Source: Aegilops tauschii subsp. strangulata (lineage: Eukaryota; Streptophyta; Magnoliopsida; Poales; Poaceae). Taken from it: a DNA stretch of 64,000 nt. The translations under genes were made by a program, and so were the position numbers. Shown piece by piece: positions 1-11,808 of the stretch. The stretch lies in the NCBI RefSeq assembly GCF_002575655.3, contig NC_053036.3:650277387-650341386 (forward strand), in the 5' to 3' direction. The notes under the pieces are model-generated. The model was not told where the DNA came from and ran no database searches. It saw only the letters and a list, made by a program, of their open reading frames with translations. How positions within the stretch are numbered: the first letter of the stretch is position 1; each line of letters opens with the position of its first letter.

Positions 1-3000
1 TTTACATCTTTATGTGGTTACCACCCATAGTTCACATCGACATGTGACCAACACCCAAAGGGTTTACTAGAGTCAGTAATCTAGTTCACATCGCTATGTG
101 ATTAACACCCAAAGAGTACTAAGGTGTGATCATGTTTTGCTTTGCGAGATAATTTTAGTCAACGGGTCTGTCACATTCAGATCCGTAAGTATTTTGCAAA
201 TTTCTATGTCTACAATGCTCTGCACGGAGCTACTCGAGCTAATAGCTCCCACTTTCAATATGTATCTAGATCGAGACTTAGAGTCATCCAGATCAGTGCC
301 AAAACTTGTATCGACGTAACCCTTTACGACGAACCTTTTGTCACCTCCATAATCGAGAAACATATCCTTATTCCACTAAGGATAATTTCGACCGCTGTCC
401 AGTGATCTACTCCTAGATCACTATTTGTACTCCCTTGCCAAAATCAGTGTAGGGTATACAATAGATCAGGTACACAGCATGGCATACTTTATAGAACCTA
501 TGGCTGAGGCATAGGGAATGACTTTCATTCTCTTTCTATCTTCTGCCGTGGTCGGGCTTTGAGTCTTACTCAATTTCACACCTTGTAACACAGGAAAGAA
601 CTCTTTCTTTGACTGTTCCATTTTGAACTACTTCAAACTCTTGTCAAGGTATGTACTCATTGAAAAAACTTATCAAGCGTCTTGATCTATCTCTATAGAT
701 CTTGATGCTCAATATGTAAGCAGCTTCACCGAGGTCTTTCTTTGAAAAACTCCTTTCAAACACTCCTTCATGATTTGCAGAATAATTCTATATTATTTCT
801 GATCAACAATATGTCATTCACATATACTTATCAGAAATGTTGTAGTGCTCCCACTCACTTTCTTGTAAATACAGGCTTCACCGCAAGTCTGTATAAAACT
901 ATATGCTTTGATCAACTCATCAAAGCGTATATTCCAACTCCGAGATGCTTGCACCAGCCCATAGATGGATCGCTGTAGCTTGCATATTTTGTTAGCACCT
1001 TTAGGATTGACAAAACCTTCTGGTTGTATCATATACAACTCTTCTTTAATAAATTCATTAAGGAATGCAGTTTTGTTTATCCATTTGCCAGATTTCATAA
1101 AATGCGGCAATTTGCTAACATGATTCAGATAGACTTAAGCATCGCTACGAGTGAGGAAATATCATCGTAGTCAACACCTTGAACTTGTCGAAAACCTTTT
1201 TGCGACAATTCGAGCTTTGTAGATAGTAACACTACTATCAGCGTCCGTCTTCCTCTTGAAGATCCATTTATTCTCAATGGCTTCCCGATCATCGGGCAAG
1301 TCAACCAAAGTTCATACTTTGTTCTCATACATGGATCCCTTCTCAGATTTCATGGCCTCAAGCCATTTTGCGGAATCTGGGCTCATCATCGCTTCTTCAT
1401 AGTTTGTAGGTTCGTCATGGTCAAGTAACATGAACTCCAGAACAGGATTACCGTACCACTCTGGTGCGGATCTTACTCTGTTTGACCTACGAGGTTCAGT
1501 AACAACTTGATCTGAAGTTACATGATCATCATCATTAGCTTCCTCACTAATTTGGTGTAGAAATCACAGGAACAGATTTCTGTGATGAACTACTTTCCAA
1601 TAAGGGAGTAGGTATAGTTACCTCATCAAGTTCTACTTTCCTCCCACTCACTTCTTTCAAGAGAAACTCCTTCTCTAGAAAGGATCCATCTTAGCAACGA
1701 ATATCTTGCCTTCGGATCTGTGATAGAAGGTGTACCCAACAGTTTCCTTTGGGTATTCTATGAAGACGCACTTCTCCGATTTGGGTTCGAGCTTATCAGG
1801 TTGAAACTTTTTCACATAAGCATTGCAACCCCAAACTTTAAGAAACGACAACTTTGGTTTTTTGCCAAACCACAGTTCATAAGGCGTCGCCTCAACGGAT
1901 TTTGATGGTGCCCTATTTAAAGTGAATGCAACTGTCTCTAATGCATAACCCCAAAACGATAGTGGTAGATCAGTAAGAGACATCATAGATCGCACCATAT
2001 CTAATAAAGTGCGGTTATGACGTTCGGACACACCGTTACGCTGTGGTGTTCCAGGTGGCATGAGTTTGTGAAACTATTCCACATTATTTTAACTGAAGGC
2101 CAAACTCGTAACTCAAATATTCATCTCCGCGATCATATCGTAGAAACTTTATTTTCTTGTTACGATGATTTTCCACTTCACTCTGAAATTCTTTGAACCT
2201 TTCAACTGTTTCAGACTTATGTTTCATCAAGCAGATATACCCATATCTGCTCAAATCATCTGTGAAGGTCAGAAAATAATGATACCCGCCACGAGCCTTA
2301 ATACTCATTGGTCTGCATACATCAGTATGTATTATTTCCAATAAGTCAGTAGCTCGTTCCATTGTTCCGGAGAACGGAGTTTTAGTCATCTTGCCCAAAA
2401 GGCACGGTTCGCAAGCATCAAATGATTCATAACCAAGTGATTTCGAAAGCCGATCGGAATGGAGTTTCTTCATGCGCTTTACACCAATATGACCTAAACG
2501 GAAGTGCCACAAATAAGTTGCACTATCATTGTTAACTTTGCATCTTTTGGCTTCAATATTATGAATATGTGTATCACTACGATCGAGATCCAACAAACCA
2601 TTTTCGTTGGTGTGTATGACCATAAAATATTTTATTCATGTAAACAGAACAACAATTGTTCTCTAACTTAAATGAATAACCGTAGTGCAATAAACATGAT
2701 CAAATCATATTCATCCTCAACGCAAACGCCAAATAACATTTATTTAGGTTCAACACTAATCTCAAAAGTATAGGGAGAGTGTGATGATGATCATATCAAT
2801 CTTGGAACTACTTCCAACACACATTGTCACTTCACCCTCAACTAGTCTCTGTTTATTCTGCAACTCCCGATTCGAGTTACTAATCTTAGCAACTGAACTA
2901 GTATCAAATACTGAGGGGCTGCTATAAACACTAGTATAAGTAGACATCAATAACATGTATATCAAATATATCTTTGTTTACTTTGCCATCCTTCTTATCC

Positions 3001-3718
3001 GCCAAATACTTGGGGTAGTTCTGCTTCCAGCGACCAGTCCCTTTGCAGTAGAAGCACTTAGTCTCAGGCTTAGGTCTAGACTTGGGCTTCTTCACTTGAG
3101 CAGCAACTTGCTTGCCGTTCTTCTTGAAGTTCCCCTTCTTCTCTTTGCCCTTTTCTTGAAACTAGTGGTCTTGTCAACCATCAACACTTGATGCTTTTCT
3201 TGATTTCTACCTTCGTCGATTTCAGCATCACGAAGAGCTTGGGAATCGTTTCTGTTATCCCTTGCATATTATAGTTCATCACGAAGTTCTACTAACTTGG
3301 TGATGGTGAATTAGAGAATTTTTTCAATCACTATTTTATCTGGAAGATTAACTCCCACTTGATTCAAGCGATTGTAGTACTCAGATAATCTGAGCACATG
3401 CTCACTTCTTGAGCTATTCTCCTCCATCTTTTAGCTATAGAAGTTGTTGGTGATTTCATATCTCCCAACTCGGGTATTTGCTTGAAATATTAACTTCCAC
3501 TCCTGGAACATCTCATATGGCCCATGACGTTCAAAACGTCTTTGAAGTCCCGATTCTAAGCCGTTAAGCATGGTGCACTAAACTATCAAGTAGTCATCAT
3601 ATTGAGCTAGCGAAACGTTCATAACGTCTGCATCTGCACCCGCAATAGGTCCATCACCTAGCGGTGCATCAAGGACATAATTCTTCTGTGTAGCAATGAG
3701 GACAATCCTCAGATCACG
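1..3718 (-). pseudogene. Degenerate Copia gag-pol of the outer nest element (E0)
   Basis: This is the decayed polyprotein of an old minus-strand Copia element of the same family as the better copy at 17990-21976. Read right to left, I can follow the gag zinc-knuckle region (about 3000-3120), integrase (about 1675-2623, with a PGTPQRNGVSERHNRT block), reverse transcriptase (about 814-1328) and a shortened RNase H region (about 130-363). Many stops and frameshifts separate these pieces. In the knuckle the His and the last Cys are replaced (CFYCKGTGRW...NYP), so zinc binding is lost. The reading stops at 3718, where the Sirevirus is inserted, and the homology resumes at 15787. The left LTR of this element lies beyond the window start. 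It is plainly non-functional. Confidence 0.85.
3714..3718. repeat. Target site duplication TCACG, left copy
   Basis: TCACG directly precedes the TGTAAGGG start of the Sirevirus left LTR and recurs at 15782-15786 right after its CA end. A 5-bp duplication is the normal footprint of LTR-retrotransposon integration. Confidence 0.93.
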
Positions 3719-4044
3719 TGTAAGGGCATATTTATCCCTAAGATGTTTTGGTGATTGATGATAATGCTTTTGCGGACTAATCGTGTGCGTTGAGTGTTTT
3801 TAGAGATTCATCCTTTTGGCACGAGACGATTCCCTCCCCTCGGAGATTGAAGCGAAAACGGTGTAGTCCTTTCGGATTAGTTTGGTGGACTAGTTTCATA
3901 GGGATCACCGTACTATCAAGAGGGGGTCCGTTTTGGAAAGGCCAGGGCGGAATCATCACATACACTTCCTTTGCCCCTCCCTCCGAGCCTTTCCGTTTCG
4001 ATGATGGGCTTGTTTCTCTTCTCATTGTGCCCTCTCTGGTCCCA

Positions 4045-4395
4045 ACGGTAGTAGCGCGGGCCAGAGCGGTAGTACCGCTAGTAGCCCCCATGTGTGTACT
4101 AACTATGGTCCCAGCGGTAGTACCGCTCCAGAGCCGTAGTACCGCTAGTAGCCCCAAGCCGTAGTACCGCGGTGGTCTCGTGCTAGTACCGCCTCGATTC
4201 GAGGGCTCCTTTTTCATGTCGGGTTTTACGTTACTGGCCGCGACTGTGGGGGGCCGTAGTACCGCTCCTGTGCGGTAGTACCGCCCTCCACCGCGGTAGT
4301 ACCGCTGTGGGCCAAGCGGTAGTACCGCGATGAGGAGCGGTAGTACCACTTATAGTGGCAAGCGGTAGTACCGCTGGCACAGCGGTAGTACCGCT
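4045..4395. repeat. Array of GCGGTAGTACCGC palindromes in the 5' LTR
   Basis: About 13 exact or near copies of a 13-bp perfect inverted repeat (GCGGTA, G, TACCGC) occur at irregular 17-70 bp spacing, for example at 4066, 4113, 4272, 4293, 4316, 4362 and 4382. Each can form a 6-bp stem with a one-base loop. The array lies upstream of the TATA box in the U3 part of the LTR, where transcription-factor sites would be expected. Palindromic repeats in Sirevirus LTRs are known; their function is not. Confidence 0.9.
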
Positions 4396-4440
4396 CTCTT
4401 CGGGGCAGAAGTGGGGTAACGGTTGGTTTGTTCCCCCCAC

Positions 4441-4448
4441 TATATAAA
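4441..4448 (+). promoter_or_regulatory. LTR promoter TATA box (5' LTR)
   Basis: TATATAAA within CCCCCACTATATAAAGGGG is the only good TATA box in the LTR, about 730 bp before the LTR end and just after the palindrome array. Transcription would start about 30 bp downstream. Confidence 0.6.
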
Positions 4449-5180
4449 GGGGTCTTCTTCCCCAAAGTTGACTCACCTCTTCCCCCAAAAGCTCCATTGT
4501 TGCTCCAAGCTCCATTTTCGCCCGATCTCTCTCCCTAGCCAATCAAACTTGTTGATTTGCTCGGGATTGGTTGAGAAGGCCACGATCTACACTTCCACCA
4601 AGAGAAATTTGATTCCCCCCACTTATCCCTAGCGGATCTTGTTACTCTTGGGTGTTTGAGCACCCTAGACGGTTGAGGTCACTGCGGAGCCATAGTCCAT
4701 TGTGGTGAAGCTTTGTGGTGTCGTTGGGAGCCTCCAATTAAGTTGTGGAGATTGCCCCAACCTTGTTTGTAAAGGTCCGGTCGCCGCCTTCAAGGGCACC
4801 AATAGTGGAATCACGGCATCTCGCATTGTGTGAGGGCGTGAGGAGAATACGGTGGCCCTAGTGGCTTCTTGGGGAGCATTGTGCCTCCACACCGCTCCAA
4901 CGGAGACGTACTTCCCCTCAAAAGGAAGGAACTTCGGTAACACATCCTTGTCTTCTCCGGCTCCACTCTTGGTTATCTCGTTCCTTTACTTTCGCAAGTT
5001 TTCTCGTGTTATATTTCTTACCTGCTTGCGTGCTTGTTGTCGTTGCATCATATAGGTTGCTCACTTAGTTGCATATCTAGACAACCTATTTTGATGCAAA
5101 CTTTAATTTGGTAAAGAAAAGCTAAAAATTGTTAGTTGCCTATTCACCCCCCTCTAGTCAACTATATCGATCCTTTCAAT

Positions 5181-5193
5181 TGGTATCAGAGCC
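5181..5193 (+). other. Primer binding site (initiator Met-tRNA)
   Basis: TGGTATCAGAGCC begins two bases after the 5' LTR end. This is the standard Copia minus-strand primer site, complementary to the 3' end of initiator methionine tRNA. Confidence 0.92.
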
Positions 5194-5229
5194 TTGTCTC
5201 TTTATTAAGGACTTTACCGTCCAAAGAGT

Positions 5230-7791
5230 ATGGTTGACGTCGTAGACGGTGCGGAGGAGCACTCCGGTGAGAATCCAGTCTCGTCTACGGGAGATGGGGG
5301 AACCGCGGTCTCTCGTGAGGAATTCAATGTGGCGTTGGACACATTGAAAACCTCCATGACGACCAAGGTCGGAAGCATGTTGAATAAATTCTTAGAAGGG
5401 CTTAAACTTACCACCGCACCGTTGAAAGTGGGTGATCCCGCTAACAAGGTGACGGATGCTACCTCCGACAAGGGGGAAGCTTCTAGCGAGAAGGCTCCTT
5501 GTTCTAGTGATAAAAATGGGACCGGCATCTTTGCCCATGTGGAACCTCCACCTGTCTATGGTGGACCGCTCCCTTCCACTCATTTGAATCATGCCGGCCC
5601 GGCCCCTAAGATTGAGAAGAATGTAGATTTTGATTCTTGGGTCTATCGTTTTAAGCGTCATTTAAATCATGTGAACACTAACCTTTGGAGAATCATTGAA
5701 GAGGGTTTTTATCCGCATGACCGAAGTAACTTCACTCCAAGAGAAGTTGTGGATCATCAATTCAATGAGAATGCTCTCTTCATCATCCAAGAAGCAATCC
5801 CACCCGAAGATCTTCCTCATCTCCGGCCTTACACCGTGGCCAAAGATGCTTGGCTCCAAGTTGTTTCCCTCTATCGGGGAAGTGCTAGCATTCAACGCTC
5901 CAACTATGAAGTGGTGCAAGATGAAGCCGACGAGTTTGCAATGAAAGAAGATGAAGAACCTCGTGAGCTTTTTCGGAGAGTAACCAAACTCGCGGTCTCT
6001 CTCCGAGATCATGGAAGTAAGGACACGGATGACAATTGGATCAAGCGCAAATTCCTCAAGGCAATGATGCCCTACCACAAAGCCATGTCCTCCGTAATTT
6101 GTCAAAGGCCGGACTTCCACACCTTATCGTCAAGTGAAGTGTTGGATGAATTTGTTTCTATGAGCATCTTGGACAAGACCGCCGACAATGCGGTTCTTCG
6201 TTCTCAAAGAGTAAAGAAGCCCAACCTTGCTTTAAAGTCCAAGGTTAGTATGGAGGAAGAGGATGAAGAGGAAGAAGAGGAGGGCAACCTCGAAGATACG
6301 AAGTATGCCTATCATGAACACATGGCTCTTGCTTCAAGGCAATTTTGGAGCAAGAAGAACACAAGGCTAAACTTCAACAAGAGCAATTCAAGTGGCGGAA
6401 AGGGCAAGCAACGGATGAGGACTTGCTTCAATTGTGGCAATGTGAGCCACTTTGTTGCGGAGTTCCCTTACGAAAAGAGGGAAGACAATGGTGGCAAGCT
6501 CATTAGAAAAGACAAGGCCAAGTCGTTCCCCAACAAGAGCAACTTCACCAAGAAGACTCCTCCCAAGGCGTTGGTGGTACAAGAAGAGTACAATGAGGAT
6601 GATGACGATGATGAAGATGGTGAGTCGGTTGCCATGGCCTCCGTCGCCATTGCGAAGACTCCACGGGTGTCTCTCTTCGACTCCCCCAATGAGAACATCA
6701 CCGCCAAGTGCCTCATGGCTAAAGCCACCAATAAGGTAACCTCCAACATCAAAACTACCATCATTAATCATCCTTCTTCGACGGATAGCATTGATGAACA
6801 TGAGGGGACAAATGTGGAGGAAAATGAGTTTGAGATCTTTATGGGTAAACTCAAGGGTAAATCCAAGAAGCACTTCGTTGCTCTCTTGGAACAACTTGGT
6901 GAAGCCAATGACATGATCGAGGCTCACGAAGATACCATCTCTAAGATGGAGGGGCATAGTCGTGACTATGCCGATGAGATTTCGGATCTTTCCAATGCTC
7001 TTGACGAAGAGTGTGGTCTTCGTTTGGCTCTTGAGGAGTCATACAACGATGATCATGCTAAGTTAAAGAAAGATCTTGATCATACTCTTGTTGTGTCTCG
7101 TGTGCTAAACTCCGAGAAGGAAAAACTTGGGGTTGATCTTGCTAGACTTAAAGAGGAGTTTGACATTCTCGACAAGGCTCACAAGGTCTTGAAGGGTGCT
7201 CATGCTAGCCTCAAGGAGTCTCATGATCAACTCCAAGTAATGCTAACTAAGGAGAAAGCCACTTTTCCTCATATGGTGCTAATTGATAATGCAAATGCTA
7301 CTAACCCTTGTTGTGAGCATGTGCATCTTGTTGAGGAGAATGCTAAGTTGAAGGAGAAACTTGAGAAAGGCCTTGTGTCATGCATACAAGGTGAGAAGAA
7401 CCTCAACGACCTTTTGAGAAACCAAAAGGAAGTTGTAGCCAAGGAGGGGATTGGGTTCGCTCCCAAGCCCAAGAACAAGAAGAAGAATGACAAGACCAAA
7501 CGACCTCCCCCTCTCAAGCAAACTTTTGTGAAAGAGGGAGAGGGTACTTCCAAGGAGAAGAAGAACAATGCGAAGGGTGACGGTGTCAAGAAGGGCAATT
7601 CCACCCCATCCAACAAAGCCGGCGACTTTAATCCTTCTTATGTGTTATGTCGTGCAAGTGATGGGCATGTTTATGCCAAATTTGTTGGTTCTCCTCATGA
7701 GTATATTGAATGGTCCATTTGGGTTCCTAAGACCCTTGTTACTAACATCAAAGGACCCATTACAAAATGGGTACCTAAAACCAAGCATTGA
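5230..7791 (+). CDS. gag: Sirevirus gag (capsid/nucleocapsid), 853 aa
   Basis: Gag forms the virus-like particle that packages element RNA. The frame opens with the first ATG after the primer site (MVDVVDGAEEHSG) and runs 853 codons to a TGA at 7789. A Copia-type capsid region lies at about residues 125-310. A zinc knuckle lies at 399-412 (C399, C402, H407), but the fourth ligand, expected Cys at 412, is Phe (one G-to-T change), so RNA binding is probably impaired. An acidic stretch near 345-360 and a Lys-rich tail flank a long heptad-like segment (about 540-690) that looks like a coiled coil, typical of Sirevirus gags. It overlaps no other real gene. Pol follows in another frame. Confidence 0.9.
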   Translation: MVDVVDGAEEHSGENPVSSTGDGGTAVSREEFNVALDTLKTSMTTKVGSMLNKFLEGLKLTTAPLKVGDPANKVTDATSDKGEASSEKAPCSSDKNGTGIFAHVEPPPVYGGPLPSTHLNHAGPAPKIEKNVDFDSWVYRFKRHLNHVNTNLWRIIEEGFYPHDRSNFTPREVVDHQFNENALFIIQEAIPPEDLPHLRPYTVAKDAWLQVVSLYRGSASIQRSNYEVVQDEADEFAMKEDEEPRELFRRVTKLAVSLRDHGSKDTDDNWIKRKFLKAMMPYHKAMSSVICQRPDFHTLSSSEVLDEFVSMSILDKTADNAVLRSQRVKKPNLALKSKVSMEEEDEEEEEEGNLEDTKYAYHEHMALASRQFWSKKNTRLNFNKSNSSGGKGKQRMRTCFNCGNVSHFVAEFPYEKREDNGGKLIRKDKAKSFPNKSNFTKKTPPKALVVQEEYNEDDDDDEDGESVAMASVAIAKTPRVSLFDSPNENITAKCLMAKATNKVTSNIKTTIINHPSSTDSIDEHEGTNVEENEFEIFMGKLKGKSKKHFVALLEQLGEANDMIEAHEDTISKMEGHSRDYADEISDLSNALDEECGLRLALEESYNDDHAKLKKDLDHTLVVSRVLNSEKEKLGVDLARLKEEFDILDKAHKVLKGAHASLKESHDQLQVMLTKEKATFPHMVLIDNANATNPCCEHVHLVEENAKLKEKLEKGLVSCIQGEKNLNDLLRNQKEVVAKEGIGFAPKPKNKKKNDKTKRPPPLKQTFVKEGEGTSKEKKNNAKGDGVKKGNSTPSNKAGDFNPSYVLCRASDGHVYAKFVGSPHEYIEWSIWVPKTLVTNIKGPITKWVPKTKH

Positions 7792-7801
7792 TCTCTTGTA
7801 G

Positions 7802-10800
7802 GTGTTTGCTTCCGGTGGGGGATCATGGTTGCTCGATAGTGGAGCGACAAATCATATGACCGGAAGCAAGGACTTGGTGGTGGACGTGCACAAGATTCCA
7901 TCTTTGCCCACCAATGTCGAGTGGGGTGACGCCTCGTCTTCTAAGGTATTGGGACTCGGCAAAGTTGTCATTTCTCATGATCTCACGATCGAGAAGGTCA
8001 TGCTAGTTGAGTCCCTTGCATACAATTTACTTTCCGTTCGTCAACTTGCTATCATGGGCTTCACCACTTTCTTTGATATTGATACCGTGGCCCTCTTGTG
8101 GAGCAAGACTCTTAAAGTAGCCTTTGTTGGGCATGTCGAGAACGATCTCTATGTGATTAACTTTTCGGAGCGACCCACTAAGACCGCGACATGCCTAATG
8201 GCTAAAGTTGACGTGGGATGGCTTTGGCATCGCAATTTAGCCCATGTCAATATGAGATCTTTGCAAAGTCTTCTCAAGGGGGACCATGTCCGTGGACTAA
8301 CGAACGTTAGTTTTGCTAAAGATCGTGCTTGCAGTGCTTCTATCGAAGGAATGCTTCATGAGAAGGCTCACCCTCCCACGACTCTCATTTACTCGAAGAG
8401 GCCCTTGGAGCTCCTTCATTTGGATCTCTTTGGGCCTCCATCCTTTGATTGTCTTGGGGGTAGAAAATATTGCTTGGTAATTGTGGATGACTATTCTAGA
8501 TACACTTGGGTGTATTTTTTCAAGAGGAAGAGTGAGACCCAACAAACAGTCATTGACTTTGCAAATGAAGCCCAACGTCAACACAATGCAAAGATCTTGA
8601 CTATAAGAAGTGACAACGGCACCGAGTTCAAGAACTACACCCTGGATGAGTTTCTTAGTGATGAGGGGATCAAGCATCAATATTCCGCACCTTACACCCC
8701 TCAACAAAATGGTGTTGCGGAGAGGAAGAACCGGACGTTGATGGATGCGGCAAGGACCATGATGGCGGAGTTCAAGTCTCCATACAACTTTTGGGCCGAA
8801 GCCATCAACACTGCGTGTCATGCTTCAAATCGGCTCTATCTCCGCAAAGGCTTGAACAAGACTCCATATGAGATACTCACCGGTAACAAGCCCAACCTCA
8901 AGTACTTTCGGGTGTTCGGGTGTAAGTGTTTCATTCTCAAGAAAGGTGTTCGTTTGTCTAAATTTGAGACTAGAGCTCATGAGGGCATATTTGTTGGTTA
9001 TGCTACAAACTCCCATGCTTACCGTGTTCTCAATAAGTCCACGGGACTTATTGAGGAGACGTGTAACGTGGAGTTTGATGAGAATAACGGCTCCCAAGTG
9101 GAGCAAAGTGGTACTTGTGATGTAGGTGATGAAATTCCTCCCCAAGCCATAAGAAGAATAGGTGTTGGATATATCCTGCCCATTGAGGAACCCCTTGTGG
9201 CCGAAGGAGAAGGACAATGCTTCACTCAAGTGGAGCCATCACCAACCCAAGACCCACACGCTTCCGAAGAACAAAGTGAAGACCCTCAACCTCATGAACA
9301 AGATCAAGGGCAAGATCAACCTCAAGATGGTGGGGATCCACCAAATGATGCCCAAGGTCAAGTTCCTCCCCTCGAGCAAGTTCAAGATCAAGAACAAGCT
9401 CAAGACGACACTCAATATGATCAAGTAACCCCTCCTCACTTCACTTCCGAGGAGGAATTGGAGCGTCATGCCGCTAAGATCGCTTCCAAGCTCACCACCA
9501 AAGGTCATCTCATGGAGAATGTGGTTGGAAGCCTAAGAAAGGGGGCAAGCACTCGTAGACAATTAGCAAACTATTGTGAACATCATGCGTTTGTTTCTTG
9601 TGTCGAACCTCAAAAGGTTTATGAAGCACTCGAGGACCCGGATTGTCTCAACGCCATGCATGAAGAACTCAACAACTTCGAACATAACCAAGTGTGGAAG
9701 TTAGTGCCAAGGCCAACCGGAAATCATAATGTCATTGGAACCAAGTGGATATTCAAGAACAAGCAAGATGCTCATGGAATCATTGTTCGCAACAAGGCTC
9801 GTTTGGTGGCACAAGGCTACTCCCAAGTCGAGGGTATCGACTACGGTGAAACCTTTGCCCCCGTCGCTCGCCTTGAATCTATTCGTTTGTTGATTGCCTA
9901 TGCTTCTCATCATAATTTCACATTGCAACAAATGGATGTGAAAAGTGCTTTTCTTAATGGTCCCATAAATGAGTTGGTATATGTCAAACAACCCCCCGGG
10001 TTCGAAGATCCCCATTTCCCCGATCATGTGTATCAACTCCATAAGGCGCTCTATGGCCTTAAACAAGCCCCACGTGCGTGGTATGAGCATCTTACGGAGT
10101 TGTTACAAGATCGTGGATTCGAAATCGGGAAAATCGACCCCACTCTTTTTACTAAGAAGGTCAAAGGGGAGTTGTTTGTGTGCCAACTATATGTTGATGA
10201 TATTATTTTTGGTTCCCCTAACAAAGCCTTCAATGAAGAATTTGTCGCTCTCATGATCTCAAAGTTTAAGATGTCTATGATGGGAGAGTTGAAGTTCTTT
10301 CTCGGATTCGAAATCAAACAAAGAAGAGAAGGAACCTTCATCAACCAAGCCAAATACACTCAAGACATGCTAAAGAGATTCAAGCTAAGTGATGTCAAGC
10401 CGGCTTCCACTCCAATGCCCACCAAGTGCCAACTTGACATTGATCCCAATGGTAAAGCGGTGGATCAAAAGGTATATCGCTCTATGATTGGATCCTTGCT
10501 TTACCTTTGTGCATCTAGACCGGATATCATGTTGAGTGTGGGAATATGTGCACGGTTTCAAGCCGCACCTAAGGAAAGCCACTTTGTGGCGGTCAAGCGA
10601 ATCTTTCGATATTTGGCTCATACCCCAAACTTTGTCCTATGGTACCCAAGAGGAGCAAACTTCAAGCTTGTAGGTTATTCGGACTCCGATTGGGCGGGAG
10701 ACAAAGTGGATAGGAAGTCCACTTCCGGAGGGTGCCAATTTCTTGGTTGCTCTTTGGTAAGTTGGTCTTCTAAAAAGCAAAGTTGTGTGTCTCTCTCGTC

Positions 10801-11143
10801 CACCGAAGCGGAGTATGTGGCGGCCGGAAGTTGTTGTGCACAACTCTTATGGATGAGGCAAACTTTAAAGGATTACGGTGTCATTTGTGACAAAGTGCCT
10901 CTTTGGTGTGACAATGAAAGTGCTATCAAGATTTCTCTCAACCCGGTGCAACACTTCAAGACAAAGCATATTGAGATTCGGTATCACTTCATCCGGGATC
11001 ATATTAGGCGAGGGGAGATCGAGCTCAACTATGTCAACACTCATGATAACCTTGCAGATATTTTCACGAAGCCATTGGATGAAGCAAGATTTCGCGAGTT
11101 AAGGCATGAGCTAAATATCATTGATTCGAGCAATGTGGTTTGA
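7802..11143 (+). CDS. pol: Sirevirus pol (protease, integrase, RT, RNase H), 1113 codons
   Basis: This polyprotein carries the enzymes for replication and integration. In order: aspartic protease ([13 protein letters not shown], near residue 10); integrase zinc domain (two His near 143-147, then C177); integrase DDE core ([31 protein letters not shown]); reverse transcriptase ([30 protein letters not shown]); RNase H ([30 protein letters not shown]). The frame has no ATG at its start. It is bounded upstream by TAG at 7799-7801, while gag ends at TGA 7789-7791 in a different frame. In the integrase zinc domain the second Cys is Ser180 (CSAS instead of CSAC). Otherwise the enzyme motifs are intact over the full length. 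Confidence 0.93.
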   Translation: MFASGGGSWLLDSGATNHMTGSKDLVVDVHKIPSLPTNVEWGDASSSKVLGLGKVVISHDLTIEKVMLVESLAYNLLSVRQLAIMGFTTFFDIDTVALLWSKTLKVAFVGHVENDLYVINFSERPTKTATCLMAKVDVGWLWHRNLAHVNMRSLQSLLKGDHVRGLTNVSFAKDRACSASIEGMLHEKAHPPTTLIYSKRPLELLHLDLFGPPSFDCLGGRKYCLVIVDDYSRYTWVYFFKRKSETQQTVIDFANEAQRQHNAKILTIRSDNGTEFKNYTLDEFLSDEGIKHQYSAPYTPQQNGVAERKNRTLMDAARTMMAEFKSPYNFWAEAINTACHASNRLYLRKGLNKTPYEILTGNKPNLKYFRVFGCKCFILKKGVRLSKFETRAHEGIFVGYATNSHAYRVLNKSTGLIEETCNVEFDENNGSQVEQSGTCDVGDEIPPQAIRRIGVGYILPIEEPLVAEGEGQCFTQVEPSPTQDPHASEEQSEDPQPHEQDQGQDQPQDGGDPPNDAQGQVPPLEQVQDQEQAQDDTQYDQVTPPHFTSEEELERHAAKIASKLTTKGHLMENVVGSLRKGASTRRQLANYCEHHAFVSCVEPQKVYEALEDPDCLNAMHEELNNFEHNQVWKLVPRPTGNHNVIGTKWIFKNKQDAHGIIVRNKARLVAQGYSQVEGIDYGETFAPVARLESIRLLIAYASHHNFTLQQMDVKSAFLNGPINELVYVKQPPGFEDPHFPDHVYQLHKALYGLKQAPRAWYEHLTELLQDRGFEIGKIDPTLFTKKVKGELFVCQLYVDDIIFGSPNKAFNEEFVALMISKFKMSMMGELKFFLGFEIKQRREGTFINQAKYTQDMLKRFKLSDVKPASTPMPTKCQLDIDPNGKAVDQKVYRSMIGSLLYLCASRPDIMLSVGICARFQAAPKESHFVAVKRIFRYLAHTPNFVLWYPRGANFKLVGYSDSDWAGDKVDRKSTSGGCQFLGCSLVSWSSKKQSCVSLSSTEAEYVAAGSCCAQLLWMRQTLKDYGVICDKVPLWCDNESAIKISLNPVQHFKTKHIEIRYHFIRDHIRRGEIELNYVNTHDNLADIFTKPLDEARFRELRHELNIIDSSNVV

Positions 11144-11798
11144 ACCTTTGCACACCCCTCACATTCATTGTGCATTCTTGTCTAGGTGTAGGCATGGACG
11201 TAGGGGGAGTGTTGTTCTCTCAATGAACTTTCCCTCCCCCCACAATGCATAAACTGATCTCACTCTTTCACATTAGCCATTTTTATGGTACTTGTGCTTC
11301 AAAGACGAGCTTTGGTCATGGGCCCAAGGATAATTCTTCGCGGTGCCATACCAAGTGACTCAAACATAGGTGGCCTCGGCCACCGCCCTCTCGTATAGAG
11401 GCGTGTGATTCTTGTTCTCTTGCTAGTGCTCTTGTTGGTCTTCTTGCCGTTGTTTCCCGTCTTTCGTTTTGCACCATATGTGTTGAGTCTGGTTTGAGTT
11501 GCGCTGGGCGGTACTACCGTTGTGAAGGCGCGGTACTACCGCTGGAGCAGTACTACCGCTCCACGGAGCGGTACTACCGCCCATCACCACGGTACTACCG
11601 CTGAGGGGCGGGGCCAGGGCGTTAAGTCGTGGGCAGGGGTGGTTTCCTCCACCCCATACCCATTTGCTTCGTCCCCTGGTTCCTCTTCCTCTCTCTCCAG
11701 CGCCATCTCGCCGCGGGAAGGCTTCGGCGGCCCTCCGCCTCCGGACCGTTCCTCTCCATTTCCTTCGGTGGAGTCGATCCCCACCTCGTCCTCTTGCC
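11144..11798 (+). other. Sirevirus spacer between pol and ORF3
   Basis: There is no credible ORF. It contains a purine tract (TAGGGGGAG at about 11200) just after pol, a cluster of palindromes at 11507-11601, and a pyrimidine-rich stretch ending in GCCATGG at 11797-11803. It may act as leader for a separate transcript encoding ORF3. No TATA box is obvious. Confidence 0.6.
11507..11601. repeat. GCGGTACTACCGC palindrome cluster upstream of ORF3
   Basis: Five copies or near copies of GCGGTA-C-TACCGC occur (about 11507, 11530, 11547, 11568, 11589). This is the same palindrome as in the LTRs but with C rather than G at the centre, so the cluster is in inverted orientation relative to the LTR arrays. 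Confidence 0.88.
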
Positions 11799-11808
11799 AT
11801 GGATGACG

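Larger units (their letters stand above)
3719..5178 (+). repeat. 5' LTR of the Sirevirus (1460 bp)
   Basis: It starts TGTAAGGGCATATTTATCCC and ends GATCCTTTCA immediately before the primer site. It matches 14234-15781 almost base for base. It is about 88 bp shorter than the 3' LTR, and the difference lies in the palindrome array. The promoter and RNA start should lie near the TATA box at 4441. Confidence 0.93.

Noticed and set aside
5214..11102. Many 60-190 codon frames on both strands inside Sirevirus gag and pol
   Set aside because: They are shadows of the long gag and pol frames and show no own domains.
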